Shown in pieces: positions 29,126 through 38,332 of a stretch of DNA of 64,000 bases. Every line of letters begins with the position of its first letter. The stretch's first letter is position 1. The position numbers were made by a program, and so were the translations under genes. The notes under the pieces are model-generated. The model did not search any database. It was not told the DNA's origin and saw only the letters and a program-made list of their open reading frames with translations. This DNA is from Pycnococcus provasolii (Eukaryota; Chlorophyta; Pseudoscourfieldiophyceae; Pseudoscourfieldiales), in assembly GCA_049487715.1 (NCBI GenBank), contig CP150559.1, forward strand, positions 372,001 to 436,000. The letters are read 5' to 3'.

Positions 29126-30163
29126 GATGAGAAATGACTCCGAATGGAATGAAATCACGCCATGACTCACTCGATCACTGTTGTCGTGAACGTGTGTAAA
29201 CTCTAGAGACTCGTATAGGAATATAAACGTCTTTATAAATATAAACGTAAATGTGGAGAGACGTACTGTAAGCTTACTTAAACTTACTTCACGCACTTTC
29301 GTCTTTTGATTTATATAAAAGGGAACCGAGTCAATCCCAAAGCTCTACGATAAAGTTATGGAGTTAACTGGTCAAACCACCACAGCAACAGCACGAAGAA
29401 GATACACACACGAGGTCTGACAGCAGTGCCACGAAGTACTTTGTGCTCACGCGATCCATCCACGTAGGAAGTCGTGCGCTTGCTGACCACCTTCGTTGCT
29501 TGCTTCTTTCGAGACCATTCGAGCACCTCATTCGAGCGCAGTTTACGCGTCTTGGACCGTGCACGGAGCTGCTTGACCACGGACGGAGCTGCTTGACCAC
29601 GGAGCTGCTTGACCACATCTTTCACCACGGAGCAGGTCCACGGAGCTGCTTGACCACGGAGCTGCTTGACCACATCTTTCACCACGGAGCAGGTCCACGG
29701 AGCTGCTTGACCACCTGCTTGACGACGTCTTGGACCACCACCATTGACCATTCCTGCACTCCATAAACTATTATTCCGCAATCCGCACCTGCTTTGACTG
29801 GTTTGACCAAGCAGGCAGGCACGCAGCACAGTTGACAGTTGTCTGTAAAAAGTTATTCCCTCAAGTGGAGAGATAATATATATTGGATAGCCGCGCTGCT
29901 GTGGTCAGTGTTCTGTTCTTCGAGCACCTGCTTCGTTTTCAGAGCTGTGAGCGACATCTGTGACCGTCGAGTTGACTCTGCGACGACAAATTACCTCTTA
30001 CCTCACCAACATCTATCTGCAGTTCGAAGACGCTGAAGACTCGCGCTGTTTCTTTCATCCTTCATTCCATTCCAACTCACCACCTGCCTCGTTTCGTTTC
30101 GTTTCTACTTCTAGTTCTACTTCTACTTCTTAGCAAGAAAGGTGTTTTCATTGAGCCTTATTA
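29126..30163. other. Intergenic region with a 57-bp tandem repeat; no convincing gene
   Basis: AT-rich 5' flank of the M8-like gene, then a 57-bp tandem repeat (29584-29715). A minus-strand 157-codon frame spans the repeat (57 bp keeps frame, 19 residues per unit) but has no start context or homology. Confidence 0.5.
29584..29715. repeat. 57-bp tandem repeat, about 2.3 copies
   Basis: Unit begins CGGAGCTGCTTGACCACGGA; copies start at 29584, 29641 and (partial) 29698. Each unit itself contains two copies of GGAGCTGCTTGACCAC. Confidence 0.85.
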
Positions 30164-30232
30164 ATGGCGCCACCTTCGTCGTCGTCGTCCAGCAGCAGCA
30201 GCAGCAGCAGCAGCTTCTCGTCATGGTCATGA
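30164..30232 (+). other. Upstream ORF in the UBXN11 leader (poly-Ser)
   Basis: A 22-codon ATG-initiated frame, mostly Ser from a TCG/AGC repeat, ending at TGA 188 bp before the UBXN11 ATG. Could be a uORF or simple-repeat coincidence. Confidence 0.3.
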
Positions 30233-30419
30233 ACGAGAGTTAGGTCATTTAGCGGGTGCGCCAAATTCAAATCCGCGTCGGCCGTTCGCTCAAGGGTACT
30301 ACTCAACTTCAGGAGGCAACTCTTCCCTTGCAGGCAACCCGTTAAGCAACAATCAGCTCAACAAGCAAGTCGACAGAGAAGCTGTCGCACGACTGCTGAA
30401 ACACCACAACAACAGGGAC

Positions 30420-32144
30420 ATGGGCGCGCCTCAGGGAAGTAAGGGAAGTGCCGCCGCCGCCGCCGCCGCCGCGGGAAACGCGGGAAACGCCGACGTCGTC
30501 GCGACCATGGCGAAAAGGCTCGCCGCAGTCGAACGAGAAATGAGAGAATACAGGGTGGCCAAGGAGGCGGCGGAAACGAAGGCGAACGCGTTAGACAGGC
30601 AATGCGCAAGCTTGCGCGGGAAAAATAAACAGCTCGAAACGCAGTGCGCCGACTGGGAACGGAGAGCAAGGGCGGCGGAAGGCGCGGCGAAGGCTGCCAC
30701 GGCTGCCGCCGCAGCCTCAGGCTCTGACTCGACTCGTGACGACGAACCTGAAGACGACCACGAGTACGATGACACGTGCAGCGACGACGAACCTGAAGAC
30801 GACGAGCAAGGCGCCTCCGAGGCGCGCAGGCGCGTCAAGCACCTCACGAACGAGTGCAAACGACTGCGCCGGCTGAATCAAAGGGCGTGGGCGCAGGTGT
30901 TCGAACTAAAGCAGTTCCTGCGCGACTACGGAATGGTGTGGGTCGGCGGCGACGAAAACGGCGACGAAGAAGAAGACGGCGACGAAGGCGACCATCAGGC
31001 GGCGCAGAAGCAGGAGAACTCCCTGCCGCCATTCAAGTTCGACTTCGCGGCGCTGATTCGCAAGGCGGACGACCTCAGCCACGCGACGGGCATCGGCGAG
31101 GCGGACATCAAGGCGAAGGACGGAAAAGCGCGCGTTGTCGCGCCGCACCCCATCGAGCTGGAGGTGTACGAGGACGGCGTTCGCCTGTCTGGCGTCAAGG
31201 CGAGCCCGAACTTTCTGCCGTTCACCGAGAAGGAAAGCCGCGCCGTGGTCGAGGACATACTCGACGGCTACTACCCGTACGTCATCAAGGACGAGTATCC
31301 CAACGGCGCGGCGATCAAAATCATTGATCGCACATGGCGCCGCGGCGCCGATGCCTCGTCATTCCACGCATTCCAGGGCGCGGGCAATCGCGTGGGGCGC
31401 AAGTCAGCTGCGAACATCCACGACCTGCACACTGTGGCGGAGGAGGAGGCGGGCGAACGTCCGCTCAGCCGAGGTCGCTTCCTCGCCCAGCTTCCCAAGG
31501 CGGTTGTGCGAAACGGAAAGGTGGTGGACGTGCGTGGAGCGGTGAACGATGTGCTCCGAGGCGTGTCACCCAGCAATGACGGCGCGGATGCTGGTGTGCA
31601 GGCGGACACCGCATTGCTCCACGAGTTCGTCATGCGCGACGGCGCCATGGCGAGCAATCCGGCTGCCGCGATGCCACAGATGAAGCCTGGCGCTACGATG
31701 CGTACCAAGGCGGCAAATGCCGCAGATCGGCGCCTTGCGGCGGGATCCTTTGAGGAGGACGACGGCGTTGGCGACGACAGCCTCGAGGCGCGGGAACGTG
31801 GTGAGGCAGCCTCGTCGAGTACACCGTCAATCTTCGATACTGCCGCCGCGAAAGGTGGTGCGTTGCCGGATGCGCGAGCATGGACACTCCGCCGAGCCCA
31901 CGCCGAGGACTGGGCATGCATAAAGGTGCGACTAGGTGACGGTGGCACGCTGGACGTTCGCCTTCCCTTTGCCGCCACGCTTTCCATGGCGTACGAGGAG
32001 GTTCGCCGTGCACGGGGCAAGCGCGGCGCGAAATTCGAGCTACGTGCCGCAATGCCGCCACGCGCTTTTGGGGACGACGAGACGACCACGCTAGAAGAGG
32101 CGGGTCTCACGCCGAGCGCCGCTTTATTCGTGCGCGACATATAA
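30420..32144 (+). CDS. UBXN11: UBXN11-like protein (SEP and UBX domains)
   Basis: A 574-aa protein. Residues 25-90 and 135-175 are coiled coil; 'ELKQFLRDYGMVWVGGDE' is the family-specific link seen in animal UBXN11. A SEP domain follows at about 240-310 ('YEDGVRLSGVKASPNFLPF', 'VVEDILDGYYPYVIKDEYP'). The UBX domain occupies about 495-574 ('CIKVRLGDGGTLDVRLPF' to 'LTPSAALFVRDI') and is the predicted docking site for the p97/CDC48 ATPase N-domain. UBX-SEP proteins act as p97 adaptors; UBXN11 also binds Rnd GTPases in animals. The middle Ala/Glu/Asp-rich segments are low complexity. It converges on the TPR gene; TGTAA about 8 bp after the stop resembles an algal poly(A) signal. Confidence 0.85.
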   Translation: MGAPQGSKGSAAAAAAAAGNAGNADVVATMAKRLAAVEREMREYRVAKEAAETKANALDRQCASLRGKNKQLETQCADWERRARAAEGAAKAATAAAAASGSDSTRDDEPEDDHEYDDTCSDDEPEDDEQGASEARRRVKHLTNECKRLRRLNQRAWAQVFELKQFLRDYGMVWVGGDENGDEEEDGDEGDHQAAQKQENSLPPFKFDFAALIRKADDLSHATGIGEADIKAKDGKARVVAPHPIELEVYEDGVRLSGVKASPNFLPFTEKESRAVVEDILDGYYPYVIKDEYPNGAAIKIIDRTWRRGADASSFHAFQGAGNRVGRKSAANIHDLHTVAEEEAGERPLSRGRFLAQLPKAVVRNGKVVDVRGAVNDVLRGVSPSNDGADAGVQADTALLHEFVMRDGAMASNPAAAMPQMKPGATMRTKAANAADRRLAAGSFEEDDGVGDDSLEARERGEAASSSTPSIFDTAAAKGGALPDARAWTLRRAHAEDWACIKVRLGDGGTLDVRLPFAATLSMAYEEVRRARGKRGAKFELRAAMPPRAFGDDETTTLEEAGLTPSAALFVRDI

Positions 32145-32259
32145 AGAAATATGTAAATTGTTGTTTTCTGTTGACAGAACAAGCGCAAGCGGAGCTCTCA
32201 CGCATTGAATGGGCTGTATGGAGAATGTGAAATGATGTGAATTTACATTGTACTGTATT

Positions 32260-33516
32260 CTAGCCTGGCGTAGGACGGCAGTGGTTCGATGCGCCTTTGG
32301 GCGCACCGACGGGCACGCGATGCTTGAATGCATGACCCCACGAATCTTTCAGCACCTCGAACTGCGGCTCATCCTCCGTCAGCGTTGCCAGCGTCTCCGC
32401 CTCGCGCTTTGCCATCTCTTCGGCACTCAACTTGCGTTGCTCCGCCTCCGCGGCGAAGACTCGCTTGTGAAGCTGTCCATACAACTCGAATGCGTTTTCG
32501 TCGTTCGGCGTACTGGCAAGGTAGTCCGTGATGTCTACGAGCGCACGTCTGAACGTCTCTGTGTTTGCGCCATCACTGCCGGGGTTGGCCATCACAGTCT
32601 TTGCGCGCGTCAGGAGAGCCAGGGGATTTCGAGGATCCAACTTGAGTGCATCATCGCAGGCATAACGCGCTTCGCTCCATTCGCCTTCAGCGAGGGCGCA
32701 CGACGCATCTACGGCGAGCGCGTCAGACTGCTCAGACCGACAAATATCACCAGCGTTGGCACATAGCGACGCCGCCGCCTTTGCGAATCGTCGCGCACGT
32801 CGGGACTCCTTTTTGGCGGCAAGCCGATTGGCAACACCCGCGAACACGGCGGCAGCCTCCGCCTCGGTTGTGTGTCTGAGGTGGCTTGTTGGCACGGGCG
32901 GCGGCACGATGCTTTCTTCGTCGTCGTCGTTGAAGTGGCTCCACTCTGCGAGTGCGTCGAAGTACGCATTTCGCGCCTGCAGCGCGTCAGGTGCTAGTTG
33001 GACAGCCGCGAGCAGGATATTCAAGGCTTGTTCGTCCGCCTCGCCTTCCGACGACGCCGTCTGTACGGCTCTCGCTTCACACACCATCGCGTTCGCTTTC
33101 GCGGCGTTGGCAAACGGCGCGTCGTCGTGAATGACTTCGTTGCAAAGTGCTTGTGCTTTGCGAGCCGCTTGCAGTCCGTGGTCTTGTTGTTTGAGGAAAC
33201 AAAGCGCGGAGGCGAGTCCAGTGAGTGCGCATATCAGGAGTCGTGTAAGTTTCTCATCTTCGAGAGGCACAATGCCTTGCTCGACGTTAGAGTTCGCGTC
33301 AAGGGCATCAGAGGAAATTGACGAGACGACTTGAGAGAAGAGCGAAAGCGCTTCTCCAGCCGGACCTTCTTCAGCCATCCCTGACGCAGACAAAGGCAAA
33401 GACGCTGACAAAGACAAAGACGCAGACAAAGACGCTGACGCTTCACCAAAGCGCGAGCACGCGGACGCGTACACCCCTAATAAGGAGGAGTACTTTTCCG
33501 ATTCGTCAGACGACAT
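32260..33516 (-). CDS. TPR-repeat protein of unknown role
   Basis: A 418-aa helical protein. The ATG at 33516 ('MSSDESEKYSSLLGVYAS') was preferred over non-ATG extension into repeat DNA. Residues ~35-50 are a (SASLS)n low-complexity run encoded by a GACAAAGACGCT-type microsatellite. TPR-like helix pairs are clear at 'ALNILLAAVQLAPDALQARN' and 'EARYACDDALKLDPRNPLALLTRA', with a degenerate pair before them, and a charged C-terminal helix 'AEAEQRKLSAEEMAKREAET'. TPRs usually mediate protein contacts, here with unknown partners. Its 5' region is shared with the TMEM86 gene and contains the longest TTAGGG array of the window. Confidence 0.75.
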   Translation of the reverse strand: MSSDESEKYSSLLGVYASACSRFGEASASLSASLSLSASLPLSASGMAEEGPAGEALSLFSQVVSSISSDALDANSNVEQGIVPLEDEKLTRLLICALTGLASALCFLKQQDHGLQAARKAQALCNEVIHDDAPFANAAKANAMVCEARAVQTASSEGEADEQALNILLAAVQLAPDALQARNAYFDALAEWSHFNDDDEESIVPPPVPTSHLRHTTEAEAAAVFAGVANRLAAKKESRRARRFAKAAASLCANAGDICRSEQSDALAVDASCALAEGEWSEARYACDDALKLDPRNPLALLTRAKTVMANPGSDGANTETFRRALVDITDYLASTPNDENAFELYGQLHKRVFAAEAEQRKLSAEEMAKREAETLATLTEDEPQFEVLKDSWGHAFKHRVPVGAPKGASNHCRPTPG

Positions 33517-33601
33517 ACTTTTGCTAGAGGTAAGACGGAGAATGCCCACCCAGTGTTTCGAAGGTTCAAGAAAGGGGGGAAACAACCCGAACCCGAACGC
33601 G

Positions 33602-33665
33602 AACGCGAACCCAAACCCTAACGCAGCAGGTTAGGGTTAGGGTTAGGGTTAGGGTTAGGGTTAGA
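33602..33665. repeat. Longest interstitial TTAGGG array, in a divergent promoter
   Basis: One CCCTAA unit then about six TTAGGG units in inverted orientation, within the 203-bp gap between the TPR gene (minus) and the TMEM86 gene (plus). Confidence 0.95.
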
Positions 33666-33707
33666 GGTTACGGACGGACGGGCACGCCAGCTCAGCACTT
33701 GCAAGGC

Positions 33708-33719
33708 ATATATATATAT
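33708..33719 (+). promoter_or_regulatory. TATA-type dinucleotide run abutting the TMEM86 start
   Basis: An alternating T/A run directly precedes the ATG at 33720. Either a leader repeat or, if the start is further downstream, a TATA box. Confidence 0.35.
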
Positions 33720-34664
33720 ATGGCGGCGGCGGCTTCTAATGGTTCCCACTCAACTGCTGATGCTGCTGCTGCTTCGACGATGCAGCATACCTCCCGTGCT
33801 CACTCAGTGCGCTCCCGGACGTTGAAAAAGAAGTATGTGTGGTCACCACCTCGTCGTCTCGCACTCACGCTATCTCTTATCCACGCGTCAGGAATTGACG
33901 CGCGTTTGATGAACCAGCTTGCCTCTTACGACATGTTGCTTGCCGACAACCTTAAGACGTACGTGCCCCTCCTCCTGATCGCAATCAAGTGCTTACCTGC
34001 CCTCCTTCTCGCATATGCAACGCCACGTAGAGCACGTATCACGACAGTCGCGCTCATAGCGTGCGCACTTGGGGACCTTGCACTGGCGATCGACGACCTT
34101 GGCGACAGCACAACGTGTGGAGGCGTGCCGGTGCCGTGCTTTTTACTTGGACTGGGAGCTTTCTTAATCGGACACGGCGCTTTCGCTGCAGCTGTCGTGC
34201 TTGCGAGCCACAACGCAAAGGACGCAAAACTATCAGCCATTGGAAGAACACTCACGAACGTGCCGTGGTCCGTGCTTGGGGCGGTACTGGGGGCGTACAT
34301 CGTCAACCACGCGCCGAAAGACTTGCAAGGGCCTGTCAGCCTATACTGCGGTGCCATATCGTTGATGGCGACGTGTGCACTGCGCTACCACGCGAGCGTT
34401 ACAAAAGCTGACGCAATACCCGCACGTCTTGCTCACGCTGGCGCGGCCTTCTTCGTTCTGAGTGACACCATCCTTGGCCTGGACAGGTTTGTGCCCGATA
34501 GCCCGTACTTGCCCTTTGCGCAGAGCAATCGAGATGCCAGACGACTATGGATCATGCTCACTTACTACGGCGCGATCTTCCTGCTGGCTGAGAGCGCACG
34601 CTACGTCCGCACTGCAGGCGCGAATGCCACCGCTGGAGCCGCCGCCGCGAAGAAGCAGCAGTAG
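33720..34664 (+). CDS. TMEM86/YhhN-family membrane protein (lysoplasmalogenase-like)
   Basis: A 314-aa multi-pass membrane protein. YhhN/TMEM86 proteins include lysoplasmalogenases, which hydrolyse the vinyl-ether bond of lysoplasmalogens in ER-type membranes. Family features visible: 'LIACALGDLALAIDD' (conserved GD), 'FLLGLGAFLIGHGAFAAAVV' (conserved G-x-x-x-F-x-x-G-H), 'AGAAFFVLSDTILGLDRFV' (conserved SD) and 'IMLTYYGAIFLLAES'. About eight hydrophobic helices are present. The ATG at 33720 follows a TA run; the frame upstream has only non-ATG codons. A Ser/Ala/His-rich N-terminus of ~45 residues precedes the membrane core. Activity is inferred from the family; green organisms lack abundant plasmalogens, so the substrate may differ. 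Confidence 0.82.
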   Translation: MAAAASNGSHSTADAAAASTMQHTSRAHSVRSRTLKKKYVWSPPRRLALTLSLIHASGIDARLMNQLASYDMLLADNLKTYVPLLLIAIKCLPALLLAYATPRRARITTVALIACALGDLALAIDDLGDSTTCGGVPVPCFLLGLGAFLIGHGAFAAAVVLASHNAKDAKLSAIGRTLTNVPWSVLGAVLGAYIVNHAPKDLQGPVSLYCGAISLMATCALRYHASVTKADAIPARLAHAGAAFFVLSDTILGLDRFVPDSPYLPFAQSNRDARRLWIMLTYYGAIFLLAESARYVRTAGANATAGAAAAKKQQ

Positions 34665-34804
34665 TAAGGTATAAGAAAAATACACTAAAAAAAGTGTGTG
34701 ATGGGCGTAAAGTAAATGGTGTGCGCGTGAAGAGCACTTATTTTTTATTTTTTTTTTCATTGTTTTTGAACAAATTGTTACTGCCGTCACTGCGCCGCTT
34801 CCAC

Positions 34805-36514
34805 TTACTCCGCAAGAGCCATGTTGCTATCCACATTCTCACCGTCGTCGATCTGGGATTTCTTCGGTGCACCCATTCCAGGCCCACCCTTATTCTTCAG
34901 GCCAGAGACGATGTCGTCGATGCGCAGGAGCAGCACCGCGGACTCGACGGCTGTTTTGATCGTCTGCACCTTCACGGCGTACGGCTCCCAAACGCCGAGC
35001 TGCTTCATGTCCGTGATCTCTCCCGTATTTCCGTCGATGCCCATCGTGTGACCGTCGCGCGCCGTTCCGTCGGAGCCGGCGCCCGAACCGCTCGCGGCGG
35101 CGTGCTGCGATCGCAGTTTCGTCATCGTGCGGATGACGTTCGCGCCGCAGTTCTGACAGAGAGTGCGCGGAATCACCTCCAGCGCCTCTCCCACCGCCTT
35201 GTACGGCCACTGCTCGACGCCGCTGACGGACGACGCAGATTCGCTGAGCGCGTGCGACACCGCCATCTCCACCGCGCCACCGCCAGGAAGCAGGCGCGGG
35301 TCGAGCACGACGTTCCTCGCGACACCCATCGCATCGTGCAGGTTGCGCTCCACCTCGTTGAGCACGTCCTTCGACGCGCCGCGAAGCACGATCGAGCACG
35401 CCTTCGGGTCGGCGCAGTCGACGACAAATGCAAAAAATTCGTCCCCAATCTTTGTCACCTCGAACAGGCCGGCGCCCGTGCCGATATCCGACTCCTGGAT
35501 CTCCTCCGGGCGGTGCACGATCGTTGCGCCGCACGCGCGTGCGACGCGGTTGTTGTCCGTCTTGCGCATGCGCCGGATGGCGCTGATTCCCTTCTTGGTG
35601 AGGAAGTGGCACGCAAGGTCGGAGCATCCCTTCTCGGTGATGACGAGGTCAGGCTTGAACGCGGCAATCTGCTCCACCGTGTTGGCAATCCAGTCCTCCT
35701 CCATCTGCAGGAGCGTCGCCCAGTCCTCCTCCTTCATGATCTCGACGTTCGTCTGGTTCTCACCCTTCTTGTACTCGAGCGGGCAGTCGAGCAGCAGGAT
35801 GCGCGGGTTCTTGATGGTGCGCGCCATACGCCCGGGCACGACGACATCCTTGTTGAACATGACACCCTTGAGCACGCGGCAGTCGGTGATATCGCCTCCA
35901 GGGATCTTCTCCACCTTGGCGTACTTCTTGATGTCCACCTCCGGCTGACGCCCTTCGCCCTTGTCCTGCCTGACGGTGAGCACGGCGTCCAACGCGAGCT
36001 CCGCCATGATGGGCCCGAACCTGTTCGTGAACTTCGTTCCTATGCACGTCTGCACGATGTTGAGCATTTGCGTGCGATCTTCGACGTCAACAGGGAAGGA
36101 CAGTTTGTCGATCGCCTTCACGACGTCGTCGAGCGCGCGGAAGTACCCGCGTGCGATAACCGTGGGGTGGATATGCTTTTCAATGAACTGTTCAGAGAGG
36201 TGCAGCATTTCTCCCGCGAGGATGATCACGGACGTCGTTCCATCCCCAACTTCTTCATCTTGTGTACGCGACAACTCGATCATCGACTTAGCTGCAGGGT
36301 GCGAGACGTCGATTTCACGCAAGATCGCGTTTCCATCGTTCGTTAGCACGATACCCCCTTGAGCATCAAGGAGCATTTTCAGCATAGCACGAGGTCCGAG
36401 GGTGGTACGGATGATGTCCGCCACCTGCTTGGCTGCTGCTATGTTGCCGAGTTGCGCGCGCCGACCCGTCTCACGACGGGTCGACGTGTTCAGTACCATC
36501 ACGGGCGCCTGCAT
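34805..36514 (-). CDS. CCT3: T-complex protein 1 subunit gamma (CCT3)
   Basis: A 569-aa group II chaperonin subunit of the cytosolic CCT/TRiC ring, which folds actin and tubulin. The start 'MQAPVMVLNTSTRRETGRRA' is the gamma-subunit N-terminus. ATP-site motifs are intact: 'TTLGPRAMLKMLLD', 'LTNDGNAILREIDVSHPAAK', 'QDEEVGDGTTSVIILAGEML' and C-terminal 'GIDGNTGEITDMKQLGVWEP'. The gamma-specific apical-domain Cys region is present ('GCSDLACHFL'). A short Ala/Ser/Gly insert near residue 480 makes it slightly longer than the human protein. The gene is intronless and convergent with TMEM86. Confidence 0.97.
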   Translation of the reverse strand: MQAPVMVLNTSTRRETGRRAQLGNIAAAKQVADIIRTTLGPRAMLKMLLDAQGGIVLTNDGNAILREIDVSHPAAKSMIELSRTQDEEVGDGTTSVIILAGEMLHLSEQFIEKHIHPTVIARGYFRALDDVVKAIDKLSFPVDVEDRTQMLNIVQTCIGTKFTNRFGPIMAELALDAVLTVRQDKGEGRQPEVDIKKYAKVEKIPGGDITDCRVLKGVMFNKDVVVPGRMARTIKNPRILLLDCPLEYKKGENQTNVEIMKEEDWATLLQMEEDWIANTVEQIAAFKPDLVITEKGCSDLACHFLTKKGISAIRRMRKTDNNRVARACGATIVHRPEEIQESDIGTGAGLFEVTKIGDEFFAFVVDCADPKACSIVLRGASKDVLNEVERNLHDAMGVARNVVLDPRLLPGGGAVEMAVSHALSESASSVSGVEQWPYKAVGEALEVIPRTLCQNCGANVIRTMTKLRSQHAAASGSGAGSDGTARDGHTMGIDGNTGEITDMKQLGVWEPYAVKVQTIKTAVESAVLLLRIDDIVSGLKNKGGPGMGAPKKSQIDDGENVDSNMALAE

Positions 36515-38332
36515 AGTTCACGAAACACGAGTCTGGGCAAGAATGACAAGAAGGGGAGGGAGTGTGCTGGAGAAGAACTAAAGGGGGCCGCGGCGGGAGG
36601 GAAAAAGAAACAGGGCGGGGCAGAACAGGACGACGAAACCCTGCACATGCCTGGGCACCCGGGCAGTGCTTGGGCACCCCGTGGGGGGGGGGGAAACCCT
36701 AACCGTACTTCCTAAGTCCCTACCGTAACCTGCAAGGGGAACATGCAACAAAGGCAAGGAGCAATGACCTAACTTCGGGACCTAACCCTAACCCTAACCC
36801 TACTTCTTAGTTTAACTTTTCGTCAGTCCCCTCCTCCTTTTCTCTTTCGTCTCCTCCTACTTCTAAGGTTCATAAAAATCTATACGCCTCTTCTCGTTTC
36901 GTCCCCTTGGTTTGGTGCGTACCTCCATGGCGTCCGGCGGCTTTCTCCCCTTGTTTTCACTTTTCAGTCCTACTTCCTACCCGGTAGTGGTGCTTGCGTC
37001 GGTTTTCCAAAGGTGCTTGCGTCCCTTGGTGGGGAACCTTTTTCCTGTGCACCTTCCGTGTGCCTGTGCGTGTGGTGCGCCTGCTTCCTTCGGCGATGTA
37101 TAGTTTGCGCGTGATATCACGCGTGATATCCGAAACTCTAACCAAGGTACTGTACCTCTATCGTAGAGCCTTTCTTGTATGCGGAGGAGATCTGGCCAGA
37201 TGATTGCCTCTTTGTTGATCCAGTTGATGTTGGAATTGAGGAAAGCCGCCGGTAGCCCGGTACAAACACTGGTTTCGTTCGGTGGTCACCTCTTCCTTTG
37301 ACGGCCAGCGCCTCACTGACTTCAGCCAGCAAGCAAGGCGGCAAACTTGCGTATACCTCCCCAATCTTCCAGGGACAAGTCGAGGAAAACGCAAGTACTC
37401 ACGAGGAACGAAGGCCATGATGAGGCAATCTGGAGCTAGCCGTTGGTGATGAGAACTGAAAATTTTCCTCTCACCAAGTCTTGGCGCGAAGTTTGGCGAG
37501 TGCTGCACTATCTACGTAGGGCCTACCCAACTGGGGATACGGGAAGGTACTGTGTTGCAAGGGCAACTCCTCGAGGGCATCATGCAAGGAGCATCGTCCA
37601 TCACCTTACGTCCCCATGGATCACGTGATTCACCCATGGGAAAAACGCGAAAATCGTCGCGAAAACACACGGAGATGCCAGAAACACATTGAGCGAAAAC
37701 AACGAGCAAGTGCTGCTCAACACAATGAGCCACAGAGCGGCAAGAGGAGGCGTGAAGCAAGAAGGCGGAGAAAAGAAGGCAAATGCGTAAACTTGTGCAA
37801 ACTTTCCGCTCATCGCAAGAGGAATAAAACTTCGCGTCTCATTTGATCAAGATTTCGCGAAATGCCATCCATTTTCAGTGAGCGCTTTGAGCTGCGGCCG
37901 ACGGCAGCCGCAGACGCCTTTGAATGAATTCGGGTGTAGTGCGCCGCGAGAGCTGAAGGGAAGCGCGCACGCCTCGCCTCACAACCACCCTCGTCGTCTC
38001 GTCCTCTGCAAGCCAACCCACACCAGGGGTGCTTGAGCTGCAGCCATCGGTCTATCTCTCTCGCGCGCCTTCAAAACCAACCTCGCCTCGTCCTGCGAGC
38101 ACGAGCGTACCTCGCGCTGTACGTGCGCGGCCACAGTGGCCAAGTGCGTGTGGTGCCTCGTGGCTTCTCTCGCAGGCTCGGTGTGTGGTGCCAGTGTAGT
38201 ACACACAGGTCGAGTGAGTGTAGGAGGCCGTGCGTGTGCGTGCGTGTGCGTGTGCGTGGCTACCCAGTAATTTTAAGTCACCAGCCTTTGCTTTTCAAAA
38301 GCCAGACGTGCCTGGGTTTGAAAGTTTGCTCG
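36515..38332. other. 1.8-kb intergenic region with telomere-like units and a palindrome; no supported gene
   Basis: Contains CCCTAA units at 36694-36704 and 36781-36802, a poly-G run near 36682-36692, and a 14-bp palindrome at 37109-37122. Several short frames exist on both strands without codon bias or homology. The last 300 bp carry the frame extension of the next gene, judged 5' leader. Confidence 0.5.
36694..36802. repeat. CCCTAA units upstream of CCT3
   Basis: A single AAACCCTAACC at 36694-36704 and about 3.5 perfect CCCTAA units at 36781-36802, 180-290 bp 5' of the CCT3 ATG. Confidence 0.9.

Noticed and set aside
29356-29829. 157-codon minus-strand frame as a real gene
   Set aside because: Mostly generated by the 57-bp minisatellite; no start context, codon bias or homology.
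34694-36346. 550-codon plus-strand frame opposite CCT3
   Set aside because: Antisense shadow of a highly conserved chaperonin; translation is Arg/His/Leu-rich without motifs.
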